From NCBI GenBank assembly GCA_964630755.1, contig CAZVYS010000004.1, positions 1-51,859 of the forward strand: a stretch of 51,859 nt of DNA. Direction: 5' to 3'. Position numbers and translations under genes: made by a program. The stretch is from CAZVYS01 sp964630755. GTDB taxonomy: Bacteria > Patescibacteriota > Microgenomatia > UBA1400 > CG1-02-47-37. The notes below the pieces were generated by a model that did not search any database, was not told the origin of the DNA, and saw only the letters and a list, made by a program, of their open reading frames with translations. The stretch's first letter is position 1. Every line of letters begins with the position of its first letter. This document shows, one piece after another, positions 23,806-31,601 of the stretch.

Positions 23806-24331
23806 TTTTGACTTGTTCTTGAAATAGTCGAAAATTGTCTACGTTTTTAATAAATTGACCATAATCCATTTCAAGTCCGAGATGATCAAGCATTAGCCAG
23901 ATACCATTTGGAAGCCAGAAAGGATCGTTTGTGTCTAGGCCAAAGGTGGAAAATAGCTCTGATATAGTATTGTTTAATGATAATACTCCATTGACATCTT
24001 GACCATAGGGTTTGGTTATAATTGGTCTGATTAGAGTATGTAGATCAGGAAAAACTTCAGCTTCATTAGAGTTAACCAAGAATCCTGGAAAAGGATCGAG
24101 AACGATAGCAGTGCTTAATAGACTGTGAGGGATATTAACAATAGTGCCTGGATGAGTTAAGTTGGGTAGTTCTAATATAGTGGCTTTTTCTGGAGTAAGA
24201 ACATTTTTTGCTGAAGAGCAAGCATTAATTAATATGGTGGATATATATTTTTCGGCAAATCTGCAAGTTGGATGGGAATAGATAATGGCTCGGTTTGGGT
24301 GAATAGGAATTGATAATTCGGTTGAATGCAT
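23792..24331 (-). CDS. Hypothetical protein
   Basis: 179 residues, no family recognised. The sequence is rich in beta-type segments and prolines (IIYSHPTCRFAEKYISTILI, ILELPNLTHPGTIVNIPHSL, AIVLDPFPGFLVNSNEAEVF), with an acidic, aromatic C-terminus. No signal peptide or membrane helix. It converges on the ligase gene, overlapping its 3' end by 14 bases. Its codon composition is closer to a C-rich strand than that of the plus-strand genes, as for the other minus-strand genes here. Confidence 0.6.
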   Translation of the reverse strand: MHSTELSIPIHPNRAIIYSHPTCRFAEKYISTILINACSSAKNVLTPEKATILELPNLTHPGTIVNIPHSLLSTAIVLDPFPGFLVNSNEAEVFPDLHTLIRPIITKPYGQDVNGVLSLNNTISELFSTFGLDTNDPFWLPNGIWLMLDHLGLEMDYGQFIKNVDNFRLFQEQVKTTAA

Positions 24332-24450
24332 ATGATTAATTAGACTGATATACTAATATATTTTTAGGATTATATCAAATTAGGAGTTAATTTGTCGGCG
24401 TTATTAAGTAAAGAAGAAGCAAGTGGGAAGTTGGTGAAATAGAAGGAAGT

Positions 24451-25170
24451 TCAGTGAAAGGTTTTCAGTAAAGAAGAATAGAGATCTGGTTGGTTTTTTG
24501 GGATTTTAAGTTCCTGGTGAGTGGGCTTTGAGGTGAATTTGAGTTTGTTGAAGTCTCTGACTATTAATAAAGGAGTTTGTTCGTTGCCTTCGCCCATTAA
24601 GACCCCGCTAATGGCAGATAAACCATCGACAATATTTGAGTTGCCTTGGATGATTTTTTGGTTAAAGATGTCTTTTTTGCCAGAGTATTCGAAGTTAGGG
24701 TGAAAGCCATGAAAGCCGATCGAGATACCCATGTGGCCCCAACGCATGGGTAAACAAAAAGAGTCGATGATCATGATGCCGAGATGCTTGAGTTGGTGTT
24801 TCTTAGTAAGTTTTTTCCAGATAAGGTGAGCGGCTTGGTGAGGGTTTTTAGGCCATAAAACGTAGTGGTTGTTGGCGTTGGTGCGGTCAATGCCAGCGTA
24901 AGGAGCGAGAGTTTGGTCTTTGATGGTTAAAGAGTGTGGGTTTTTCTTGAAGTAAGCGTCGGCCTCTTTTTTTATAAGAGTGGTTTTTTGTTTGAGTGGT
25001 GGAAGAGATTTATCTATTTTGATACAGCGACTTTGATGAATAGAGACGATTTTTGAGGAGATGACTAGTAGATCTTTGTCTTTGAGGCTGGGGAGGTGGT
25101 TATTAAAGAGTTTATAAAGATCGTCTTTTGGCGGCAGGAATTTTCTGGTTTTTATAGGGATAAATTTCAT
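24451..25170 (-). CDS. CofE-like (coenzyme F420-0:L-glutamate ligase family) protein
   Basis: 239 residues. The pattern fits the CofE fold: PIKTRKFLPPKDDLYKLF, LKDKDLLVISSKIVSIHQSR, then KKEADAYF, APYAGIDRTNANNHYVLWP (N/D-rich nucleotide and metal site), LGIMIIDSFCLPMRWGHMGISIG, and a KKDIFNQKIIQGNSNIVDGLSAISGVLMGEG segment. In methanogens and actinobacteria CofE adds glutamate to F420-0. No other F420 gene is visible here, so the CPR version probably acts on a different substrate. It lies downstream of a small unknown gene on the same strand. Confidence 0.8.
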   Translation of the reverse strand: MKFIPIKTRKFLPPKDDLYKLFNNHLPSLKDKDLLVISSKIVSIHQSRCIKIDKSLPPLKQKTTLIKKEADAYFKKNPHSLTIKDQTLAPYAGIDRTNANNHYVLWPKNPHQAAHLIWKKLTKKHQLKHLGIMIIDSFCLPMRWGHMGISIGFHGFHPNFEYSGKKDIFNQKIIQGNSNIVDGLSAISGVLMGEGNEQTPLLIVRDFNKLKFTSKPTHQELKIPKNQPDLYSSLLKTFH

Positions 25171-25218
25171 GAGAGGATTTTAGCACATTCACTCTGGATA
25201 AAAAGGGTTTTCGAGGAG

Positions 25219-25464
25219 TTAAGATTCTTCAGTCGTTTGTTGATTTTCAAAATCTTGAACTTTTTTGGCAAATTCTTCGTCACTTTCTCTGGGTATTGCC
25301 ATTATTACCTTTTTCCCTTTTTGCCGTTTGAGAGCTTCAGCAAGTTTTTCTGCAGTTTTTCCTAGTGCATCATCAACGTCGTGAATGGGGGTCGTTTGGT
25401 CAGCTTGAAGGCTTTTTTCCAAGTGTTCTGGTATGCCTTTTGAGGCTTCTTCGCCTTCAGTCAT
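25219..25464 (-). CDS. Small hypothetical protein
   Basis: 81 residues, highly charged. Features: an acidic N-terminus (MTEGEEASKGIPEHLEKSL), a helical middle (DDALGKTAEKLAEALKRQKGKKVIMAIP) and an acidic Gln/Thr-rich tail. No family recognised. I accept it as real because it has a consensus promoter at exactly the leaderless distance and lies in line with the CofE-like gene 48 bases downstream. Confidence 0.65.
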   Translation of the reverse strand: MTEGEEASKGIPEHLEKSLQADQTTPIHDVDDALGKTAEKLAEALKRQKGKKVIMAIPRESDEEFAKKVQDFENQQTTEES

Positions 25465-25470
25465 AGTTTT

Positions 25471-25499
25471 ATCTTAAGATTATCTTATAACATTGTCAA
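25471..25499 (-). promoter_or_regulatory. Promoter of the small minus-strand gene
   Basis: On the minus strand TTGACA (complement of 25494-25499), a 17-base spacer and TAAGAT (complement of 25471-25476). The ATG begins 6 bases beyond the -10, so a leaderless message is expected. Confidence 0.8.
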
Positions 25500-25534
25500 T
25501 GTAGACAAAGAGCAAGATGTGGTAGGATGGAGCT

Positions 25535-28030
25535 ATGGAAAAACAAGGCTTAACAGAGAAAGTTGTTAAAGAAAGATTAAAAAAGTTCGGAGAGAATAAG
25601 TTAAAGGCAAAGAAGAAAATTTCGTGGTTAAAAGTGCTTTTGGCTCAGTTTAAGTCACCGTTAATTTACATACTGGTTATTGCTTCTGGGATAACTTTGG
25701 CTTTGGGAGATTTTATTGACGCTGGAGTGATTGGGGCGGCAGTAGTTTTGAACACAATTTTAGGGTTTTATCAGGAGATGAAGGCTGAGAAATCTTTGGA
25801 GGCTTTATCTAAACTATTAACTCCAAAAGCCAAAGTAATTAGAGACGGAAAACGGCAGTTGATAGAAGCAAAATTAGTAGTGCCTGGAGATATTTGTGTT
25901 TTAGAAATCGGCGAAAGAGTGCCAGCTGATGGCAAGGTGATTAAACTAGATGACCTTTCAGTTAATGAAGCAATTTTAACCGGAGAGTCTGCGCCAGTAG
26001 ATAAAGCTATTGGTGTAAACAAGGTTACGAACCTTGTTTATATGGGGACGATTGTGAGTGGAGGGATTGGGTTAATGGAGGTGATCAAGACGGGTCAAGA
26101 GACTGAGATTGGTAAGATTGCAGATAAGCTAACAGAAACCAAAGAGGAAAAAACACCGCTTCAAAAACAGATTGGCGAGTTTTCAAAGAAGCTAGCCATT
26201 ATGGTGGGGATAATTTCATTAATAATTTTAGTGGTTGGTTTGTTGGTTGGCGATCCGTTTGTGGAGATATTTACAACAGCAGTTGCAGTAGCAGTGTCAG
26301 CTATTCCGGAAGGCTTGGCAGTTAGTTTAACAGTGATATTGGCCATCGGCATGCAGCGGATTTTTAAGAAAAAGTCTTTGGTTCGGAAATTGGTGGCAGC
26401 AGAAACTTTAGGATCAGTAACTACGATTTGTGCGGATAAAACCGGCACTTTAACTCAAGGTAAGATGCAGGTGGTCGATGCAATGATGAGTTTGAATCCT
26501 GATGCAAAAATAAAAGCTTTGAAGCAAGATTTGTTAGTTAAAGCAGCTGTTTTATGTAATGATATGCGAGATCCGTTGGAGATTGGGATGATGGACTGGG
26601 CTAAAGAGAAGCTTAAAAATGAGACAGATAAATTGCAAGATGAGTACGAGAGGTTGGATGAAATTCCGTTTCATCCGGATCACAAGTATATTGCTACTTT
26701 ACACAAAGTGAAGGGCAAGAACTTACTGTTAGTTTCTGGAGCGCCAGAGGTAATGCTAAAACGATCAGTGACTGCAGATAAGTACAGATCAGCTTGGGGA
26801 GAAAGATTTGTTAAGGAAGGCAAAAAAGGCAGGCGGTTGGTGGGGTTTGCTTATAAAGAAATAGATAAAGATAAGATTAGTGAAAAAGATATTAAGGGCT
26901 TGCGGTGGTTGGGGAGTTTGCTTTATGAAGATCCAGTTAGAAAAGGAGTTTCTGGAGCTTTAGCTGAAACTAAGAGGGCAGGGATTAAGGTAAAGGTGAT
27001 CACTGGTGATTATCGGTTTACGGCTGAAGCAGTGGTTAATTCACTTAAGCTTGAGAAGGGTGGTTTAAAGCCTGAGCAGATTATGGAGGGGCCGGAGTTA
27101 GTGAAGATTTCTGATGAAGAGTTAGCTAAAAAACTAGATGAAGTGGTTTTGTTTGCTAGAACTAGACCAGAACAAAAATTGAGGATTGTGCAGGCTTTGC
27201 AAGAAAAAGGAGAGGTGGTGGCGATGACGGGAGATGGGGTTAATGATGCGCCAGCAGTTAAAAAAGCAGATATTGGGATTGTGGTAGAGGATGCTTCGGC
27301 GGTAGCTAAAGAGACGGCTGATATGGTTTTACTTGACTCTAATTTTGAAACTATTGTGGATGCGATTGAAGAAGGTAGGGGGATATTTGTGAATCTTAAA
27401 AAGATAGTTTTGTATTTACTTTCTGATGCGTTTGCTGAGGTGATTTTGGTTTTAGGATCAATGTTAGTAGGGTTACCACTACCGATTACAGCAGCCCAAA
27501 TCTTGTGGATTAATTTGGTAGATGATGGTTTGCCGGACTTTGCTTTGACACTTGAGCCAAAGCCAAAAGACTTGATGAGTCACAAACCCGAAGGACATGA
27601 ACGTAAATTAATGGATGGAGAGGTAAAGCTTTTAATAGGATTAGTATCATCAGCTAGTGGGTTTTTGGCTTTGGGATTGTTTTATGTATATTGGCGATTA
27701 ACTGGAGACTTGGTGTTAGCTAGAACAGTGGCGTTTACCACTTTGGCAATATCGACTTTGTTGTATGTGTTTTCGTGCAAGAGTTTAAAAAAGCCAATCT
27801 GGCAAGATAATATATTTAATAATTTATGGTTAATTGGAGCAGTGATGGTAGGGTTTAGTTTTCAGGTGATGGCTTTGTATTTACCTGGTTTACAAAAGGT
27901 GCTTAAGACGGTGGCTTTGGGATCAAGAGAGTGGTTAGTGGTAGGAGGGGTGAGCTTGGTAGTGATCGGGATGATTGAGGGAGTGAAGTTAGTTTATAAT
28001 AGGGGGCATTCGCCCCCTAAGATCGGTTAA
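25535..28030 (+). CDS. P-type cation-transporting ATPase (Ca2+-type, P2)
   Basis: 831 residues. An N-terminal cation-ATPase domain, then TGES in the actuator domain near residue 149, AVSAIPEGLAVSLTV in the ion-binding membrane helix (PEGL is typical of P2 ATPases), the phosphorylated Asp D301 in DKTGTLTQG, the KGxx nucleotide region, ITGDYRFTA, and TGDGVNDAPAV as the hinge. The later membrane block has LWINLVDDGLPDFAL, near the Ca2+-ATPase pattern. It probably moves Ca2+ or a similar cation outward. The last residues, RGHSPPKIG, and the stop come from repeat copy 9. A Ca2+/cation exchanger gene follows. Confidence 0.93.
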   Translation: MEKQGLTEKVVKERLKKFGENKLKAKKKISWLKVLLAQFKSPLIYILVIASGITLALGDFIDAGVIGAAVVLNTILGFYQEMKAEKSLEALSKLLTPKAKVIRDGKRQLIEAKLVVPGDICVLEIGERVPADGKVIKLDDLSVNEAILTGESAPVDKAIGVNKVTNLVYMGTIVSGGIGLMEVIKTGQETEIGKIADKLTETKEEKTPLQKQIGEFSKKLAIMVGIISLIILVVGLLVGDPFVEIFTTAVAVAVSAIPEGLAVSLTVILAIGMQRIFKKKSLVRKLVAAETLGSVTTICADKTGTLTQGKMQVVDAMMSLNPDAKIKALKQDLLVKAAVLCNDMRDPLEIGMMDWAKEKLKNETDKLQDEYERLDEIPFHPDHKYIATLHKVKGKNLLLVSGAPEVMLKRSVTADKYRSAWGERFVKEGKKGRRLVGFAYKEIDKDKISEKDIKGLRWLGSLLYEDPVRKGVSGALAETKRAGIKVKVITGDYRFTAEAVVNSLKLEKGGLKPEQIMEGPELVKISDEELAKKLDEVVLFARTRPEQKLRIVQALQEKGEVVAMTGDGVNDAPAVKKADIGIVVEDASAVAKETADMVLLDSNFETIVDAIEEGRGIFVNLKKIVLYLLSDAFAEVILVLGSMLVGLPLPITAAQILWINLVDDGLPDFALTLEPKPKDLMSHKPEGHERKLMDGEVKLLIGLVSSASGFLALGLFYVYWRLTGDLVLARTVAFTTLAISTLLYVFSCKSLKKPIWQDNIFNNLWLIGAVMVGFSFQVMALYLPGLQKVLKTVALGSREWLVVGGVSLVVIGMIEGVKLVYNRGHSPPKIG

Positions 28031-28070
28031 AGATCTCGACAAATGGCATTCGCCATTTGGCCATTGGTAG
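28001..28070 (+). repeat. Paired-hairpin element, copy 9, at the ATPase 3' end
   Basis: HP1 AGGGGGC-ATTC-GCCCCCT (28001-28018), spacer AAGATCGGTTAAAG, HP2 CAAATGGC-ATTC-GCCATTTG (28040-28059), tail GCCATTGGTAG. The ATPase frame ends at the TAA in ATCGGTTAA. Confidence 0.95.
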
Positions 28071-28085
28071 AGTATTATAGACTTT

Positions 28086-29051
28086 ATGATATGGATATAT
28101 TTATTATTACTAGTTGGGTTTAGTGCTTTGTTGATTAAAGCGACAGATATTTTGACAGATAGTTTAACTGAGTTGGCAAAAATTACTAAAGTGGGTAAGT
28201 TTGCGATTACCTCGTTTTTACTGGCTTTTGCTACTAGCGTGCCTGAGTTGGTAGTGGGAATAACAGCAGCTTTGGAAGGTCGGCCTAACTTGGCGCTTGG
28301 TGCGGTGTTGGGGTCTAATATTGCGGATATATCTTTAGTAATAGGTGGTGCGGCAGTGATTAGTGGGACGTTTAGCATAGCAGGCGAGTTTCTTAAACTT
28401 GATATTTTTAGTGTGTTTTTAGCTGGAGTGTTGCCGTTGATGCTTTTACTTGATAATGGTTTGAGTCGGGTGGATGGTTTGATACTTTTGTTTATTTATG
28501 GGATGTACAATTATGGATTGTTGCACCGGCGAGTAATTCGTAAAAGCCAACCAAGTAGAATGATTAAGAAGGTGTTAGCTAAGGCAGTAGATAGGCGTGT
28601 TAATCGGTGGTTGGCTTGGTTGTTTTTGGGGGCAGCTATGTTAATGTTTGCAGCTGATATGATCGTAAAGACTGGGGCGGGGTTGGCTCAAGCAATGGGA
28701 GTGCCAGTGTTTATGGTGGGCTTGTTTATAGTGGCGATTGGAACGTCTTTACCAGAGCTTTCGTTTGAGATTGGAGCGATTAAGCGAAAGCAAGTAGGAA
28801 TGGCTTTGGGTGATTTGTTTGGCAGCATTGTAGCTAACTCGACTTTGGTTTTGGGAGTAGTTAGTTTGATTAGCCCGATTAAGCTGCAGAATGGCTTGGA
28901 GTCGTATTTACTGGCGGCAGCGGTATTTGGAGTGATCTTTTTGATGTTTTGGTATTTTGTAAAGTCAAAGCGGAAACTTGAACGCTGGGAGGGTGTAGTA
29001 TTGTTACTGGCATATGGATTGTTTATAGTAGCGGAGTTCTGGGGGAAGTAG
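28086..29051 (+). CDS. Calcium/sodium antiporter (CaCA family)
   Basis: 321 residues, about ten membrane helices in two inverted repeats. The two alpha-repeat motifs are visible: AITSFLLAFATSVPELVVGITA with LGAVLGSNIADI in the first half, and GLFIVAIGTSLPELSFEIGA with MALGDLFGSIVANSTLVLG in the second. These carry the conserved G-T/S-S-x-P-E and G-S-N/I sites of NCX/YrbG-type exchangers. It exchanges Ca2+ for Na+ or H+ and, beside the P-type ATPase, suggests a Ca2+ export unit. TATTAT (28073-28078) is 7 bases before the ATG. Confidence 0.92.
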   Translation: MIWIYLLLLVGFSALLIKATDILTDSLTELAKITKVGKFAITSFLLAFATSVPELVVGITAALEGRPNLALGAVLGSNIADISLVIGGAAVISGTFSIAGEFLKLDIFSVFLAGVLPLMLLLDNGLSRVDGLILLFIYGMYNYGLLHRRVIRKSQPSRMIKKVLAKAVDRRVNRWLAWLFLGAAMLMFAADMIVKTGAGLAQAMGVPVFMVGLFIVAIGTSLPELSFEIGAIKRKQVGMALGDLFGSIVANSTLVLGVVSLISPIKLQNGLESYLLAAAVFGVIFLMFWYFVKSKRKLERWEGVVLLLAYGLFIVAEFWGK

Positions 29052-29052
29052 G

Positions 29053-30375
29053 ATGAAAGTAATTGCAGATTTACATTTACATTCAAAGCACAGTCGAGCG
29101 GTTTCAAAAGATATGGAGTTGAAAACCATGGCTGAGTGGGGGGAGAAGAAAGGGATAGATTTATTGGCCACCGGTGACTGGACACACCCAATGTGGTTTA
29201 AAGAGATTGAGTCAAATCTTGAAGAAGATGGAGAGGGAGTTTTTAAGGTTAAGGGATCTATAAGTAAAACTAGATATGTTTTGAGTTGTGAGATTTCAAA
29301 CATTTATTCTAAAGGAGATAAAGGTAGACGGATCCATACGGTTTTTATGGCACCGAGTTTAAAAACTGTTTCAAAGATTAATGCGGAGTTAGCAAAAAGA
29401 GGAGGGAATCTTTTAAGTGATGGTCGGCCAATATTAGGTTTTACGATGGAAGATATGTGCGAGATTGTTTGGGGAATTGACGAGAGGGTAATAGTATTGC
29501 CGGCCCATATTTGGACACCGTGGTTTAGTATGTTTGGATCAAAGTCTGGCTTTAACACGGTTGAAGAGTGTTATGGTAAGTATGCTGATAAAATCACAGC
29601 GATTGAGACCGGATTATCGAGTAGCCCAGAGATGAACTGGCGGGTTAAGGGCGTTGAAGATAAGGCGATTATTAGTTCTTCTGATGCTCATAGTCCAAGA
29701 AAACTCGGCAGAGAAGCAGTGGTGTTTGAGGTAAGTGACAAGAAGTTTACGTTTGAAGCATTAGCTCAAGGATTTACAAAAAAAGGTGGGGATAAGTGTA
29801 AGATTTTGTACACAATTGAGTTTCATCCAGAAGAAGGAAAGTATCATTATACAGGTCATAGGAAGTGTGGAGTGGTGCAAACTCCCGAAGAAACTAGAAA
29901 AAAAGGAACGACTTGCCATGTGTGTGGCAAGGGTTTAACTGTGGGGGTGATGCATCGGGTGGAGGAGCTCTCTGAAGTTAAGGAGGATATAGTGCCTGTT
30001 GAAAAAGTGAGTGAGTTTGGAGTGAAGGGGTATTATCATCCGACGGATAAAGATAGGCCGCCATATGTAATGTTGGTGCCATTGCAAGAAATTATTGCTG
30101 AGGCAATGGAGCGAGGAGTGAATACTAAAGGAGTTCAGGAACTGTATGAAGCAATGATTAGCGGCTTGGGGACGGAGTTTGATATTTTACTGAAGAAAAA
30201 GATAGATGAGGTGGAGCGAGTAGCAGGTGAAAGGGTGGCAGAGGCGATACGGAAAGTTCGAATCGGAGATATGGCGGTTAATCCTGGCTATGATGGGGAG
30301 TTTGGGGTAGTCAAGATTTGGGGTGATAAAAAAGAGGAAAAGAAAAAGAATTTGGAACAGCAGAGTTTGTTTTAA
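29053..30375 (+). CDS. EndoQ-type endonuclease (PHP domain plus zinc site)
   Basis: 440 residues. An N-terminal PHP phosphoesterase domain shows ADLHLHSKHS (residues 5-14), ATGDWTHP, EISNIYS, VLPAHIWTPW and SSSDAHSPRK, the metal ligands in the expected order. Downstream is a zinc-type site with C272, C288 and C291 (KCGV and TCHVCGK), then a helical C-terminal domain. This layout and length match endonuclease Q, which in Thermococcales and a few bacteria cuts 5' of deaminated bases and abasic sites in DNA. It is one base from the exchanger gene. The assignment is from family knowledge; activity here is not demonstrated. Confidence 0.8.
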   Translation: MKVIADLHLHSKHSRAVSKDMELKTMAEWGEKKGIDLLATGDWTHPMWFKEIESNLEEDGEGVFKVKGSISKTRYVLSCEISNIYSKGDKGRRIHTVFMAPSLKTVSKINAELAKRGGNLLSDGRPILGFTMEDMCEIVWGIDERVIVLPAHIWTPWFSMFGSKSGFNTVEECYGKYADKITAIETGLSSSPEMNWRVKGVEDKAIISSSDAHSPRKLGREAVVFEVSDKKFTFEALAQGFTKKGGDKCKILYTIEFHPEEGKYHYTGHRKCGVVQTPEETRKKGTTCHVCGKGLTVGVMHRVEELSEVKEDIVPVEKVSEFGVKGYYHPTDKDRPPYVMLVPLQEIIAEAMERGVNTKGVQELYEAMISGLGTEFDILLKKKIDEVERVAGERVAEAIRKVRIGDMAVNPGYDGEFGVVKIWGDKKEEKKKNLEQQSLF

Positions 30376-30446
30376 CCCGGCATTCGCCGGGTAAAGTCGG
30401 TTAAAGATTTAAAAGATGAATGATATTCAACATTCAGTCATTGTTA
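30376..30446 (+). repeat. Paired-hairpin element, copy 10, intergenic
   Basis: HP1 CCCGGC-ATTC-GCCGGG (30376-30391), spacer TAAAGTCGGTTAAAG, HP2 TGAATGAT-ATTC-AACATTCA (30417-30436, one internal A-A mismatch), tail GTCATTGTTAG. It begins one base after the EndoQ stop codon. An intergenic copy carrying an uncompensated mismatch fits a relaxed, older copy. Confidence 0.93.
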
Positions 30447-30504
30447 GGGGTTTAAGACTATATTAGTAATATGTTAAACTGAAGTTGTTGGGAGGTGATG
30501 AGAA

Positions 30505-30846
30505 ATGGCAACAAAAACTGAAACTAAAGCTACAAAAGTAGCATTTGGATTAGATAGAAATTTAGCGGCAGCACTTAGTTATGTTTTTTTATGGGGGTCA
30601 GGTTTAGTGTTATTGCTAACTGAGAAAAAAGATAAGTTTGTACGTTTTCATGCTATGCAGGCTTTTGTGTTTTTTGGAGGACTTCATTTAATCGTGATAG
30701 CTAGTTTAGGCTTTTTATTCCCGATTGTTTTTATAGTTGGTTTAATTGGCTGGCTAATGGGTATATTTAAAGCCAATAACGGGGAAGAATTTGAGCTACC
30801 AGTAGCTGGTAAGTTAGCTAGGAAGCAACTAGCTAAGATGAAGTAG
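30505..30846 (+). CDS. DUF4870-family membrane protein
   Basis: 113 residues, preceded by a strong GGGAGGTGAT ribosome-binding site. After a Lys/Thr-rich N-terminus come LAAALSYVFLWGSGLVLLL, then KKDKFVRFHAMQAFVFFGGLH and a Gly-rich hydrophobic helix ending in GWLMGIFKANNGEEFELPVAGKLA. The FVRFHAxQA segment between two hairpin-like membrane parts is the hallmark of DUF4870. Function unknown. Six bases separate it from the following phosphoribosyltransferase gene. Confidence 0.88.
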   Translation: MATKTETKATKVAFGLDRNLAAALSYVFLWGSGLVLLLTEKKDKFVRFHAMQAFVFFGGLHLIVIASLGFLFPIVFIVGLIGWLMGIFKANNGEEFELPVAGKLARKQLAKMK

Positions 30847-30851
30847 AGAAA

Positions 30852-31463
30852 ATGTTTAAAGATAGAAGAGCGGCAGGTTTAAAGCTTGCTTCTAGGTTAG
30901 AGGTAGGTGAGAAAGGATTGGTATTAGGAATTCCTCGTGGTGGAGTGGTATTGGGGAAGGTTATTGCTGAAAAATTAGGTTGGTCGTTAGATGTACTGGT
31001 GTGTAAAAAGATTGGTTTTCCAGGGCACGAAGAGTTAGCTATGGGGGCGATGGCTGAAACAGGTAAGTCAGTTTGGGACAAAAGATTTAGTAAGCAGATA
31101 GGTATGAAAGAGAAAGATAAGCAAGAAAAAGAAGCTAGAGAAAAAGTAAAAAGATATATTAAAGAATTTCGAGGTGGGACCCCACTTCGTACGAGGCTTC
31201 GTGGGGCAGGGACAGTGATTATTGTTGATGATGGGATAGCTACAGGACAGACTTTGGAGGCGGGGATTAAGTATCTTCAAGGCCAGGCCTTGAAGATGAT
31301 AGTGGCTGTGCCAGTGTGTGCAAAAAGGACAGCTGATAGATTAAGGCAGCAAGTTGATGAGTGGGTTTGTTTGATGGAACCGGAAAGTTTTTATGCAGTG
31401 GGGCAGTTTTATAAAAACTTTGAACAAGTTAGTGATGAAGAAGTGAAGCGGTTGCTAGTGTAA
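30852..31463 (+). CDS. Phosphoribosyltransferase-domain protein (COG1926-like)
   Basis: 203 residues. FKDRRAAGLKLASRL at the start, VLGIPRGGVVLGKVIAEKLGW, then CKKIGFPGHEELAMGAMAE, the PRPP-binding motif VIIVDDGIATGQT, and VAVPVCAKRTADRL are all features of predicted phosphoribosyltransferases that regulate or act in nucleotide or surface-sugar metabolism; their reaction is usually unknown. Two coding palindromes lie in the gene: around 31174-31206 and a 25-base perfect one at 31273-31297, flanking the PRPP motif. Neither changes the overall length much. Confidence 0.85.
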   Translation: MFKDRRAAGLKLASRLEVGEKGLVLGIPRGGVVLGKVIAEKLGWSLDVLVCKKIGFPGHEELAMGAMAETGKSVWDKRFSKQIGMKEKDKQEKEAREKVKRYIKEFRGGTPLRTRLRGAGTVIIVDDGIATGQTLEAGIKYLQGQALKMIVAVPVCAKRTADRLRQQVDEWVCLMEPESFYAVGQFYKNFEQVSDEEVKRLLV

Positions 31464-31582
31464 TTTTTGGCTCGCTGCAATGGTCACGTGCGACGTGCTC
31501 AATCCTCGGCGTTTTATGAGATTTTAATTGTACTTGAGATCTTGCGCGCGACGATTGACCATTTGCCTGCGCAAAAATTATA
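31461..31582. repeat. Long imperfect inverted repeat, intergenic
   Basis: TAATTTTTGGCTCGC near 31461 pairs imperfectly with GCGCAAAAATTATA near 31569-31582, and CAATGGTCA (31478-31486) with TGACCATTT (31556-31564). The whole 120-base intergenic stretch could fold into one long hairpin. It shares AATTTTTGGC and GTGCTCA with the structured region at 43519-43635. It could be a structured RNA or a decayed miniature mobile element. Confidence 0.6.
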
Positions 31583-31601
31583 AGTTTGATAGTATAGAGT
31601 T

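Noticed and set aside
24392..24442. 16-codon frame (TTG start, AGGAG 5 bases upstream) in the gap between two minus-strand genes
   Set aside because: Too short, weak start codon and no further support. The surrounding 120 bases hold no other clear feature.
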